This document shows, piece by piece, positions 17,508-25,759 of a stretch of DNA of 64,000 bases. The number at the start of each line of letters is the position of its first letter. Positions within the stretch are counted from its first letter, which is position 1. The position numbers and the translations under genes were made by a program. This DNA is from Phycisphaerae bacterium (GTDB lineage: Bacteria > Chloroflexota > Anaerolineae > 4572-78 > J111): positions 62,001 through 126,000 of the forward strand of contig JANQQF010000084.1 of assembly GCA_028285035.1 (NCBI GenBank). The letters run 5' to 3'. The notes beneath the pieces were generated by a model that saw only the letters and a list, made by a program, of their open reading frames with translations, was not told where the DNA came from and did no database searches.

Positions 17508-18413
17508 ATGCAACATGCCAGCTCCCAACCTCACTCAGTAGCCAGAGCTACAACCACAGGCCAGTCTGAACGTTCCATGTTCAGTTCAGCTCTCTATTTT
17601 TTAAGGCAAAACAAGCTGGCCCTCATCGGCTTAATTATTGTGATTAGCTGGATTCTGATTACACTACTCGCTCCGGTATTAGCCCCTTATCCTCCCCTTC
17701 AGCAGAACATTGTGGATCGTCTGCAAGGCCCGAATTCAACGTATCTCTTCGGCACCGATCAATTAGGCCGCGATGTCCTCAGTCGCGTGATGTATGGCGG
17801 GCGGATTAGTATGCCTGCCGCTTTGGCAGTCATCATCATTGCCGGTGGCGTTGGCACCGTCGTCGGCGCAATTGCTGGATTTTTGGGCGGTGTAGTCGAA
17901 GAAATCTTCATGCGTGTCACCGACGTCTTTATGGCCTTCCCAACCATCATTCTGGCAATGGCCGTAGCCGCCGCTTTAGGCCCCAACGTTAGCAATGCGA
18001 TCATCGCCATGGTTGTCGTTTGGTGGCCAAACTATGCCCGGATTGTGCGTAGTTTAGTGTTGACCGTCAAAGAGAACGAATACGTGTCAGCCAGCCGTTC
18101 CCTGGGTGCTACAGAGATGCGTATATTGTGGCGGGTGGTTGTCCCCAACAGCATTGCCCCGGTCCTAGTTATGGCTACCTTGGATTTAGGCAATGCGATA
18201 TTGGTCTTTGCTGGTCTTAGTTTTTTGGGCCTAGGGGCTGAACCCAGTACCCCTGAATGGGGGCGGATGATCTCCGATGGGCTGGCCTTCTTTGATCAAT
18301 GGTGGATTAGTGCCTTTCCTGGCCTAGCTATTTTCACGATTGTGATGGCCTTTAACTTTGTCGGCGATGGGTTACGTGATGCGCTTGATCCTCGATTGAG
18401 ACGACAAATTTAA
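17508..18413 (+). CDS. ABC transporter permease, DppC/OppC type
   Basis: 301 residues. An N-terminal polar tail is followed by the first helix (LALIGLIIVISWILITLLAPVL) and the family signature YLFGTDQLGRDVLSRVMYGGRIS. The EAA loop is at SASRSLGATEMRILWRVVVPNS. The C-terminus NFVGDGLRDALDPRLR is standard. Seven bases separate it from the DppB-type gene. No DppD/DppF ATPase gene follows; the next gene is an opposing TetR regulator, so the ATPases must be encoded elsewhere. Confidence 0.93.
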   Translation: MQHASSQPHSVARATTTGQSERSMFSSALYFLRQNKLALIGLIIVISWILITLLAPVLAPYPPLQQNIVDRLQGPNSTYLFGTDQLGRDVLSRVMYGGRISMPAALAVIIIAGGVGTVVGAIAGFLGGVVEEIFMRVTDVFMAFPTIILAMAVAAALGPNVSNAIIAMVVVWWPNYARIVRSLVLTVKENEYVSASRSLGATEMRILWRVVVPNSIAPVLVMATLDLGNAILVFAGLSFLGLGAEPSTPEWGRMISDGLAFFDQWWISAFPGLAIFTIVMAFNFVGDGLRDALDPRLRRQI

Positions 18414-18423
18414 TACATTCTTA

Positions 18424-19005
18424 TCATTGTAATCGAGCAAAATAGTGACGTAATTCGGCCAGTTGCCGCTCTGCTGGCCACTCTTCGGGATCTAAAATAG
18501 CTTGCAGCGCAATACCATTAACAATAGCGTCAACCCCAATAACCTCAGCCGAAACATCAATTTCGGGCCTAATCTCTCCCCGCTGTTGCATTTTAATCAA
18601 CACTGTCTCCAAAAGGGATATCCAAGCGAGGTGACTATGTTGTCGATGCTCGGCTAAGAGTGGACTATTCATACCCAAAAGCCAGTAATGATACCAAACG
18701 ACAACAGCCACCTGATTCTCTCTTGAGATGGGCAAAAGCTGGGAAAGAAACCCGATCACATCCGTTTCATCCTGTGCCAATCGCATTGCCATTTTTTGTT
18801 GCGTTGTGGACCAAGCATAATCGAGGGCCGCCAAGGTTAATTCATCCTTATTGGCAAAGTAGTGCGTGATAGTGCCAGTGGTACAACCAGCCACATCACC
18901 AACGTCGGTTAGTTTTAGATTGTCGATCCCAATTCGAAAAATTGCCTCGCATGCAGCAGCAGCGAGTTCGGCTCGGCGCTCATCATGATCGACAATTCGC
19001 GGCAT
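18424..19005 (-). CDS. TetR-family transcriptional regulator (BetI-like)
   Basis: 193 residues. The N-terminal helix-turn-helix (LKLTDVGDVAGCTTGTITHYFANKDELTLAALDYAW) is typical of TetR repressors, and the C-terminal domain (SRENQVAVVVWYHYWLLG, ending in the QAILDPEEWPAERQ segment) resembles BetI-type proteins that sense choline-like compounds. It is transcribed away from the MttB-family gene, with a candidate operator in the spacer, so it most likely represses that gene and itself. It converges with the permease gene only 10 bases away. Confidence 0.92.
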   Translation of the reverse strand: MPRIVDHDERRAELAAAACEAIFRIGIDNLKLTDVGDVAGCTTGTITHYFANKDELTLAALDYAWSTTQQKMAMRLAQDETDVIGFLSQLLPISRENQVAVVVWYHYWLLGMNSPLLAEHRQHSHLAWISLLETVLIKMQQRGEIRPEIDVSAEVIGVDAIVNGIALQAILDPEEWPAERQLAELRHYFARLQ

Positions 19006-19106
19006 TATCCATTATCCTCATCCGAAAAATAACGTTGATCTGATCAAGGCTTACAATATCCACAAAATATTTGCCTCCAACTATATTCTCTCTATAATTC
19101 AGCCGC

Positions 19107-19132
19107 TATTATATAATGACCATTATGTAATA
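19107..19132. promoter_or_regulatory. Candidate TetR operator in the divergent spacer
   Basis: TATTATATAATG (19107-19118) and CATTATGTAATA (19121-19132) form an inverted repeat with 11 of 12 matching positions and a 2-base centre. It lies between the TetR gene and the MttB-family gene and contains a TATAAT that could be the -10 box of the latter. The size and symmetry suit a TetR dimer; binding is inferred. Confidence 0.5.
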
Positions 19133-19152
19133 ACAAGTGACTAAAAGGTGAT

Positions 19153-20727
19153 ATGACAACAATGGATGTCAACAACTCGCAAACATTACCCAAACGAAGT
19201 AAAAAAAGAGGTCGTACCAGCAGCCGGGCGATGCGCCTTGCCCGAGCAAATAATAAGACCCTCACCATTCCACCAACCATTTCCCGTAACATTCCGGCCT
19301 ATGAATTGCTCAATGAAGAAAGCATCGAGGCCCTAGAAAATCATGCCGAGTGGGTTTTATCTGAAATTGGCGTCAAAATTCAGGGTGATCCCATTGCCCT
19401 GCAACTCTTTAAAGATGCCGGGGCCACGATCACTGGAGAATTGATCCGTTTTGATCGTGGTCACGTTCGATCTCTGTGTGAAACTGCCCCAAAAACATAT
19501 AAAATGTATGCCCGCAACCCTGAGCGTCACATTGAATTTGGCGGCGATCATATCATTTTGGCTCCGGCATACGGTCCACCCTTCGCCACCGATATGAAGG
19601 GTGGCCGACGCTCAAGTACGCTCCAAGACTTTGAAAACTTTGTTAAATTAACCTATTTGTCACCCTGGCTTCAGCATCAGAGCGGGGCCATCTGCGAGCC
19701 GAATGATGTCCCCGTCAATAAACGCCATCTGGACATGGTTTATACCCACCTGCGCTACTCGGACAAGCCATTTATGGGATCAACCACGGCCCCAGAGCGA
19801 GCGGAAGACTCGCTGGCGATGGCTCGCCTCGTTTTCGGTGAGGCCTATATGGAGGATCATCTGGTCATTCAGGGTAATACGAACGTCAACTCTCCGCTGG
19901 TTTATGATCACCTGACAACTGCGGCTATCAGAACCTACGCTGCCGCCAATCAGGGCAATGTCATCTCCCCTTTCATCATTGCGGGGGCGATGAGTCCGGT
20001 CACCCAGGGTGCTGTCGTCGCCCAGGCTCACGCTGAAGCGATGGTGGGGGTCGCGTTGACGCAGTTGGTTCGAAAAGGGGCTCCTGTTGTTTACGGCGCG
20101 TTTATCACCACAATGGACTTAAAAACCGGCGCGCCCACATTTGGCACTCCCGAGTCAAAATTGGCAAACATGGCCTTCACCCAACTAGGTCGCCGCTTAG
20201 GGCTACCAGTTCGTTCAGGGGGGCATCTTACCGCGTCCAAAATTACTGATGCGCAAGCAATGCAAGAATCTGTTGATACGATGAAGCCTTCTATCCTAAG
20301 CGGAGCCAATTTCATACTACAATCCGCCGGATGGTTGGAAGGCGGCTTGACCGTGGGTTATGAAAAATTTGTCATTGATGCCGATCGTTGTGGAGCCATT
20401 CAAAGGATGGTGCAAGGGATGCAGATTGATGCTAACGATTTAGCCGCCGATGCATTTACCGAGGCAGGAGCAGGCAGTAACTTCCTCGGGGTGGCCCATA
20501 CCCTACGCAATTATGAAACGGTCAACTTTCAGGCTGAGCTCGCGGACGCTGATGCCTATGAATTGTGGACCGAGGGAGGCAGCAAAGATATGCGGCAGCG
20601 CGCTTATGAAAAATGGACCAAGATGCTGGCTGAATATGAACCACCCCCCATCGATCCCGCCGTTGATGAGGCATTAGTGGAATTTGTGGCCAAGAAGAAG
20701 GCTTCAATGGAAGATGCTTGGTATTAA
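19153..20727 (+). CDS. Trimethylamine methyltransferase (MttB) superfamily protein without pyrrolysine
   Basis: 524 residues, COG5598-like. A basic N-terminal tail (KRSKKRGRTSSRAMR) is followed by the barrel: YELLNEESIEALENHAEWVLSEIGV near the start, then DMVYTHLRYSDKPFMGSTT, IAGAMSPVTQGAVVAQAHAE and GSNFLGVAHTLRNYETVNF. The frame contains no in-frame UAG, so it belongs to the non-pyrrolysine branch. Characterised members demethylate quaternary amines such as glycine betaine, carnitine or proline betaine, passing the methyl group to a corrinoid protein. No corrinoid protein or reactivase is present here. AAAGGTGAT precedes the ATG at 19153. TetR control is likely. Confidence 0.9.
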   Translation: MTTMDVNNSQTLPKRSKKRGRTSSRAMRLARANNKTLTIPPTISRNIPAYELLNEESIEALENHAEWVLSEIGVKIQGDPIALQLFKDAGATITGELIRFDRGHVRSLCETAPKTYKMYARNPERHIEFGGDHIILAPAYGPPFATDMKGGRRSSTLQDFENFVKLTYLSPWLQHQSGAICEPNDVPVNKRHLDMVYTHLRYSDKPFMGSTTAPERAEDSLAMARLVFGEAYMEDHLVIQGNTNVNSPLVYDHLTTAAIRTYAAANQGNVISPFIIAGAMSPVTQGAVVAQAHAEAMVGVALTQLVRKGAPVVYGAFITTMDLKTGAPTFGTPESKLANMAFTQLGRRLGLPVRSGGHLTASKITDAQAMQESVDTMKPSILSGANFILQSAGWLEGGLTVGYEKFVIDADRCGAIQRMVQGMQIDANDLAADAFTEAGAGSNFLGVAHTLRNYETVNFQAELADADAYELWTEGGSKDMRQRAYEKWTKMLAEYEPPPIDPAVDEALVEFVAKKKASMEDAWY

Positions 20728-20757
20728 CGGGAACCAGTCATTATTTGGCTAAAAGAG

Positions 20758-21921
20758 TTATCTCGCCTTAGCGAAATTTCCCGAGTCTGGAAATGGCAAA
20801 CCCACAATGATACCCGATTGCCACAAGCCATTTGGCATTTCAACAGACACAGCTTGCCCGGCGTTCCAATAACCGCGATCCAGCATGCCAAGGGCCACAT
20901 TCTGCTCAAACCGGGGCGACCAAATGGCGGTGGTGATGTGACCAACAACCTGATTATCGGCGTGCAACGGCCAAGGGTTGGCGCAGGGTGGGCAACGCTT
21001 CTCCCCAAACAGAATGCCCCGGATAAGCCGCTGTAGACCTGCCTCGTTAATACGCATCAACTCCTCACGTCCGATAAAATCCAACGAGCCATCAAGCTGA
21101 CAGTATTGCCCAAGGCCACACTCCAACGGATTGTTTTCGTTCGTCATTTCGTTACCGTAGGACAACAACCCCCCTTCGACCCGTTCAATTAAATTCGGAC
21201 TACCAGGAGCAACGCTAAATTCCTGACCTGCCTCCCATAAGGCATCCCACAAAGGCAAGCCGAGGGACGAGTCATCAAGATAAATTTCAAAACCACCTTG
21301 TTTGCTGTAGCCTGAGCGGGCGACAACTAACGGATGACCCTGGAAATCCAACCATTGAAACCGAAAAAAGCGAATATCTCGGACGATCTCGCCAAAAACC
21401 TTGCTCATCAAGTCATCAGATTTTGGCCCTTGTACGGCAAGTGGCGAAACATCTGGCTCCCCAAGAGTCACATCCAAATTATACCCGAGGGCCAGCCCCT
21501 TGGCCCACAACAATACATCAGAGTCGGCGATGGACAGCCAAAAGTGATCCTCGGCAAGTTTCAAAATAATCGGATCATTAATCATCCCGCCATGTGCATC
21601 AACCAGCGGGGCGTAAAGACATTGCCCGACCACAGCCTGACGCAAATCGCGGGGAGTCATAAGCTGGACCAAACGACCCGCATCTGGGCCATGGACCTCA
21701 ACCTGCCGTTGACAACTCACATCCCACAGTTGGACGTGGGTCCGAAGGTGCCAATAATCTTCATCAACTGGTCGCCCAAATCCTTTAGGCAAGATAGTGC
21801 GATTAACGATGGAATAATCGGAGACACCAAGTGCTTCAATGCGCGGGGTATACGGTGTTGACCGCTGTCGACGTGACACTGTCAGTTTAGCCGCCCTTGG
21901 CTCAAGTTGTTTTTCTATCAT
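20758..21921 (-). CDS. GcvT-fold aminomethyltransferase resembling dimethylsulfoniopropionate demethylase (DmdA)
   Basis: 387 residues from the ATG at 21921. The sequence has the tetrahydrofolate-dependent GcvT/DmdA layout: SRRQRSTPYTPRIEALGV, DYWHLRTHVQLWDVSCQRQ, MTPRDLRQAVVGQCLYAPLV, DAHGGMINDPIILKLAEDHF, EPDVSPLAVQGPK, ARSGYSKQGGFEIYL, ERVEGGLLSYGNEMT and AIWSPRFEQNVALGMLDR. These match DmdA more closely than glycine cleavage T-protein as far as I can judge by eye. It would move a methyl group from a sulfonium or amine donor to tetrahydrofolate. The frame extends to a TTG at 21933, but the ATG overlaps the preceding stop (ATGA, 21921-21918) and follows GGTGG. Confidence 0.85.
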   Translation of the reverse strand: MIEKQLEPRAAKLTVSRRQRSTPYTPRIEALGVSDYSIVNRTILPKGFGRPVDEDYWHLRTHVQLWDVSCQRQVEVHGPDAGRLVQLMTPRDLRQAVVGQCLYAPLVDAHGGMINDPIILKLAEDHFWLSIADSDVLLWAKGLALGYNLDVTLGEPDVSPLAVQGPKSDDLMSKVFGEIVRDIRFFRFQWLDFQGHPLVVARSGYSKQGGFEIYLDDSSLGLPLWDALWEAGQEFSVAPGSPNLIERVEGGLLSYGNEMTNENNPLECGLGQYCQLDGSLDFIGREELMRINEAGLQRLIRGILFGEKRCPPCANPWPLHADNQVVGHITTAIWSPRFEQNVALGMLDRGYWNAGQAVSVEMPNGLWQSGIIVGLPFPDSGNFAKAR

Positions 21922-22274
21922 TCGGACCACCAAACATTGTAAGAGTGGGGCGAAAGCATCATGGGGATGTGAATTCGTTCCGTTGCTTCGGGGATCATAA
22001 ATCTCACGACAACCACATTCATAATCTGACGGGTTTTTGGTATATCGGGTTTAGCCTGGAAATAGGCCGCGCTGTGAAAGACGAGTTCATACTGAATATC
22101 ATCGCTTACGGTAATGGAGTCAACCGTCTCAGCGATCCTTCCCTCTTCATTGGCAATTACATCAAAAATTTTTTCTTTGTTCACATCGCCAGTTAATCGA
22201 AAGCATTCAATTCGAATGGCACGGGCGTGGTCGCCGATGACGGAGTCCAATACGTGTGACGAAATCGTTGTCAT
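21918..22274 (-). CDS. Transthyretin-like protein (5-hydroxyisourate hydrolase family) lacking the YRGS end
   Basis: 118 residues, the family length. H7 (SSHVLD), R46 (EEGRI) and H102 (RIHIPMMLSP) match the catalytic His, Arg and His of 5-hydroxyisourate hydrolases. The family-defining C-terminal YRGS tetrapeptide is replaced by VWWSE at 114-118, so activity on hydroxyisourate is doubtful. No other purine-degradation gene is nearby. It sits between the ThDP enzyme (9 bases upstream) and the DmdA-like gene (4-base overlap), so a role in the same pathway is expected. AGGAGG lies just before the ATG. Confidence 0.8.
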   Translation of the reverse strand: MTTISSHVLDSVIGDHARAIRIECFRLTGDVNKEKIFDVIANEEGRIAETVDSITVSDDIQYELVFHSAAYFQAKPDIPKTRQIMNVVVVRFMIPEATERIHIPMMLSPHSYNVWWSE

Positions 22275-22283
22275 ATCAGCCTC

Positions 22284-24005
22284 CTACTCAATTGATGCCT
22301 TGTCACGCTTACTCGTGGTGGCCAAGACAATCGGACTGATATAGCCTTTGGTCTTCACATTAACGCAAGCCGTTTTACCGCTAGCGATAGCCCGCTTCAC
22401 CGCTGGCACAAGATCTTCTGGCTTCTCCACCAACTCACCGTGTCCGCCAAGGCCCTCAAACATCGTGTGGAAGGGAATATCCCGGAAGTCGGTAGCAAAG
22501 TGAGTGCCATTGACAAACATTCGCTCCTGCTGCTGGGAAATGCAGTCTAGACCGCCGTTGTTATCGATGATGACGACAATTGGTAGATTTTCTTGAAAGG
22601 CAGCTTCAATGCTTAGCCCACCTGAGAGGAAGGCCCCATCACCACTGATAACCATCACGTTATCCTTGGGATGAGTCAGCTTGGCGGCAATGGCAAAGGA
22701 GACTCCGACTCCAAGCATACTGAAGGTACCCGGATGAAGAATGTTACCCAGCTTCTGCCCTTTCCAACCGGCAATGTTGATCGCGATTTCAGACCAGAAA
22801 TGGGTGTTACCCCCATCAATCACTAACCAATCGTCATCACCCAAAGCGGATTGAACATCCAAGGCCAGTTGCAGCGGGTGCAACTTTCCGCCTGTTTCTT
22901 CAGGACCAGGAATATCTGCCACCATCTGCTCAACCCACTCGCCGCGTTTAGCGCGATTGGTCTCAAACCAAGTACGGTCAAGTTGCCATTGGCCCGAGTC
23001 ATATAAGCCCATTAGAGCATCGAGAAATGCACCGGGATCACTGAGCAACGTAATGTCGGCTGCCCGATTGAGATCGATTTCTTCGTGGGAGCCATTGACA
23101 CAGATGAGTTGGGTGGAACTAGGGAAGAAGGGGGGGTTGCCAAAATTCATCTGATTATCCAGCCTCCCGCCGATCATAACAACCACATCCGACTCTTCGA
23201 GGGCATATTTCGAGGGCGCATATTGATGAATGTCGGCTAGCCCCATATAAGCTTCGCATTCTTCACCAAGCAGTTTTTGATGATAGGGCACATTAAAAAC
23301 GGGAATACCCATTTTTAGGCCGACTTCTTCAAGCTTCTGCTCGGCCCCTGACCACCACACGCTATGTCCCCCGATGACCATTGGCCGTTGGGCCTGGCTG
23401 ATCACATCCAAGACAATTTCAAGATCGTCAGGGCAAGGCCAAGCTCGAGCAGGGCGTTTCGCCAAGCGATTAAAAGGCCGTTCTTCTTGACCAGCGTCAA
23501 TATCAAATGAGCTAAACATCAGGTCAACGGGCAGACTGATGTGTACCGGGCCAGGATAGCCATTGGTCGCAATTTTCCAAGCTCGATCAACAAACTCAGG
23601 GATGCGCTCGCCGTGGGTGATTTCAACACTGTATTTTGTCAGCGGGGCCGCAATCGCCACATCGTCAATCTCCTTAAAACCACCGCTTCCCTTGCGCTTG
23701 AGGGTGCTAGATCCCGTCACAAAAATCACCGGCGATCGCTCACCCCACGCTTCCATCATCGCGGGAATGGCGTTGGCAAAACCTTCGGGGCCAACGAGAC
23801 AAACGGCGGGTTCGCGGGTGATACGGGTGAAGCCATCGGCCAGATGCCCAGCCACTTGCTCATGTGGAGAGTTAATCACGGGGATTTCACATTGCATAAA
23901 GCCTTCGAGGGCTGGGTTACAAAACCCGCCGCTCAGGGTAAACACTTGTTTTACCCCTTTTTCCTGAAATGAACGAGCCAACAAGGCTCCGCCACGGATT
24001 TTCAC
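22284..24005 (-). CDS. Thiamine diphosphate-dependent enzyme, acetolactate synthase/2-hydroxyacyl-CoA lyase type
   Basis: 573 residues with the three ThDP domains. Catalytic E49 lies in SPHEQVAGHLADGFTR; the central domain runs from about 195 to 330; the ThDP-Mg motif is GDGAFLSGGLSIEAAFQ...IIDNNGG. The Glu argues against glyoxylate carboligase, which has Val there. It would cleave or form a carbon-carbon bond next to a carbonyl; oxalyl-CoA decarboxylase, hydroxyacyl lyase and sulfoacetaldehyde-type enzymes are all possible. Translation starts at GTG with AAAGGAGAG upstream. It heads a tight group with the transthyretin-like and DmdA-like genes and follows the hydroxyacid oxidase gene. Confidence 0.9.
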   Translation of the reverse strand: MKIRGGALLARSFQEKGVKQVFTLSGGFCNPALEGFMQCEIPVINSPHEQVAGHLADGFTRITREPAVCLVGPEGFANAIPAMMEAWGERSPVIFVTGSSTLKRKGSGGFKEIDDVAIAAPLTKYSVEITHGERIPEFVDRAWKIATNGYPGPVHISLPVDLMFSSFDIDAGQEERPFNRLAKRPARAWPCPDDLEIVLDVISQAQRPMVIGGHSVWWSGAEQKLEEVGLKMGIPVFNVPYHQKLLGEECEAYMGLADIHQYAPSKYALEESDVVVMIGGRLDNQMNFGNPPFFPSSTQLICVNGSHEEIDLNRAADITLLSDPGAFLDALMGLYDSGQWQLDRTWFETNRAKRGEWVEQMVADIPGPEETGGKLHPLQLALDVQSALGDDDWLVIDGGNTHFWSEIAINIAGWKGQKLGNILHPGTFSMLGVGVSFAIAAKLTHPKDNVMVISGDGAFLSGGLSIEAAFQENLPIVVIIDNNGGLDCISQQQERMFVNGTHFATDFRDIPFHTMFEGLGGHGELVEKPEDLVPAVKRAIASGKTACVNVKTKGYISPIVLATTSKRDKASIE

Positions 24006-24084
24006 AGTTGTCTCTCCTTTGATCAGTGAGTAGTGGTTGGTATTAAGATGCCAACAGAATGAATTCTGTGGCTAGTAAAAAAAT

Positions 24085-24129
24085 AGGCTTGAAGCCTGTT
24101 TCACGTCATAGCCGTAGATTTCAATCTAC
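24085..24129. repeat. Dispersed two-hairpin repeat, copy 1
   Basis: AGGCTTGAAGCCT (24085-24097) and GTAGATTTCAATCTAC (24114-24129) are two short palindromes side by side. The same pair occurs in inverse order at 56721-56763. It lies between the hydroxyacid oxidase gene and the ThDP enzyme gene. Confidence 0.75.
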
Positions 24130-24138
24130 CAGAACTTG

Positions 24139-25263
24139 TTAACAATCATCAGCCAAAACCGTTTGGTCGATATCTTCAATGTTAGGGCGACCTAATTGAG
24201 CCAAGGCCATGCTAATTTCATTGCGAAGAAGTTCAATAACAGACTTGACCCCGTGTGCCCCATCAGCACCGACGGCATACAAAAAAGGCCTGCCCAGCAT
24301 CACAAAGTCGGCCCCCATAGCCAAGGCTTTGATCACTGCCTCGCCGTTGCGAATACCGCTGTCAAAGAGGAGTGGGTAGTCGGGACCAACGGCTTTCCGG
24401 ATTAAAGGCAGCATCTCGATGGCAGGTGGAGCGCTATCAAGCTGACGCCCACCGTGGTTAGAAACATAAACGGCATCGGCCCCAGCAGCCTGGATGCGTT
24501 TGGCATCTTCACAAGACAACACTCCTTTAACAATCAAATTACGGGGCCACTTTTCGCGCAGATGATCAAGAAACGCCCAATCAACCAAACCTCGGCTTTC
24601 ATTACGGTTGGGGGCCTTATTGCCCGTTTTTGTGTCAAAATTACCAAATTTTGGGGAGCCTGTTAAGAGGGTTTTTATAGACCAATGCGGGTGAGTGGCG
24701 AAGTCGAAAAACTTTTTGGGGCCAATCCGAAAGGGGACGCCAAAGCCATTTCGTAAATCTCGCAGACGCGGAGCCACTTGGGGGACATCGACGGTCAGAA
24801 TAAGGGTGGTATATCCAGCCTTTTCGGCCCGCGTGACCAACTCCATCGCCACAGCTTCTGATTGCCCAACATATAGCTGAAACCACACATTGGTTCCGGC
24901 CGCACGATACATATCTTCGATACTACTAGAGGCCATAGTGGAGAGGCAGAGCGGAATATTATACATCATAGCTGCTTTAGCGAGGATTTGGTCGGCATTT
25001 GGCCAGGATAAATTGCACATCCCCATCGGAGCGACGCCGAAGGGAAGGCCCCAACGCTCGCCAAGAAAAACTTTTTCCAACCGACGATTATCAACATTAA
25101 CAAGAACACGCGGCTGAAGACGAATTTGGTCTAGCGCTTCACGATTAAGCTGCATCGCCTGCTCTTGACCAGCTGCGCCGTCAACAAAATCAAACGTAAT
25201 TCGCGGCATTCGTCGCCGCGCTAGCTCCCGAGCATCATCAATCGAGACAATCTTCTTCGCCAT
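24139..25263 (-). CDS. FMN-dependent alpha-hydroxyacid oxidase/dehydrogenase
   Basis: 374 residues, the usual size of glycolate, lactate and mandelate oxidases. It shows FGVAPMG (about 75-81), WFQLYV, LTVDVP, K246 in LIVKGVLS, and the catalytic SNHGGRQLD with H270 and R273, followed by DSGIRNGEAVIKALAMGADFV for the FMN phosphate. It lacks membrane segments. It should oxidise a 2-hydroxyacid to the 2-oxoacid. The product could feed the neighbouring ThDP enzyme. The start has only a weak Shine-Dalgarno; a hairpin with a T run lies in its leader. Confidence 0.9.
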   Translation of the reverse strand: MAKKIVSIDDARELARRRMPRITFDFVDGAAGQEQAMQLNREALDQIRLQPRVLVNVDNRRLEKVFLGERWGLPFGVAPMGMCNLSWPNADQILAKAAMMYNIPLCLSTMASSSIEDMYRAAGTNVWFQLYVGQSEAVAMELVTRAEKAGYTTLILTVDVPQVAPRLRDLRNGFGVPFRIGPKKFFDFATHPHWSIKTLLTGSPKFGNFDTKTGNKAPNRNESRGLVDWAFLDHLREKWPRNLIVKGVLSCEDAKRIQAAGADAVYVSNHGGRQLDSAPPAIEMLPLIRKAVGPDYPLLFDSGIRNGEAVIKALAMGADFVMLGRPFLYAVGADGAHGVKSVIELLRNEISMALAQLGRPNIEDIDQTVLADDC

Positions 25264-25759
25264 AGCGCGGAGTATATGTAAGGATTTGGATGAGTCAACT
25301 CGTCTGGTGGAAACAATAAATAATTATACATATGATCTAAGGCAGAAAAATGCACCTTCGAGAGAGGGTGCAACTTATTTTAAGACCAGTCGTACTATAG
25401 ATCAATAAAGAGACGACTCAGCTTCAGTAATTCGATTCTCAAAAACAGGGTTTATTATTCAAATACTCCTTTTAATACAACTTTTGATGAATGACCAAGT
25501 TTGAGTTAAAGATTATAATGGGTGTATGGTTTGGGTAATTTATAAGAAATAATCAACTCAATTAACTCTATCTCACCCTTTCAATCATCCTGATTAATAC
25601 TCCTTTATGGTGATAAAGAATGCCGATTGATTGGGTAAATTATCAATTTCACAGATATTTTAACATTTTTTTGGCCTTCCCCCGATAAGCTACATACCAG
25701 CTTGATCATCTTTCTCAATTTCCACATTGTAATATGGCTATAGTTATGGAGAGGTTGTA
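25264..25759. other. 496-base divergent intergenic region with leader hairpin
   Basis: Between the minus-strand oxidase gene and the plus-strand CotH operon. TGCACC (25351-25356) and GGTGCA (25367-25372) form a hairpin which, on the minus strand, is followed directly by five T, so it could be a leader attenuator of the oxidase group. The AT-rich remainder contains a loosely repeated TTGGGTAA motif near 25533 and 25634 and presumably promoters for both sides. I see no gene or RNA. Confidence 0.45.

Noticed and set aside
19153..20727. Pyrrolysine-type MttB with in-frame amber codon
   Set aside because: The frame has no internal UAG and closely follows the non-pyrrolysine branch in length and motifs.
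22284..24005. Glyoxylate carboligase, suggested by the transthyretin-like neighbour (urate to allantoin to glyoxylate route)
   Set aside because: E49 is present where glyoxylate carboligase has Val, and no other purine-degradation gene is nearby.
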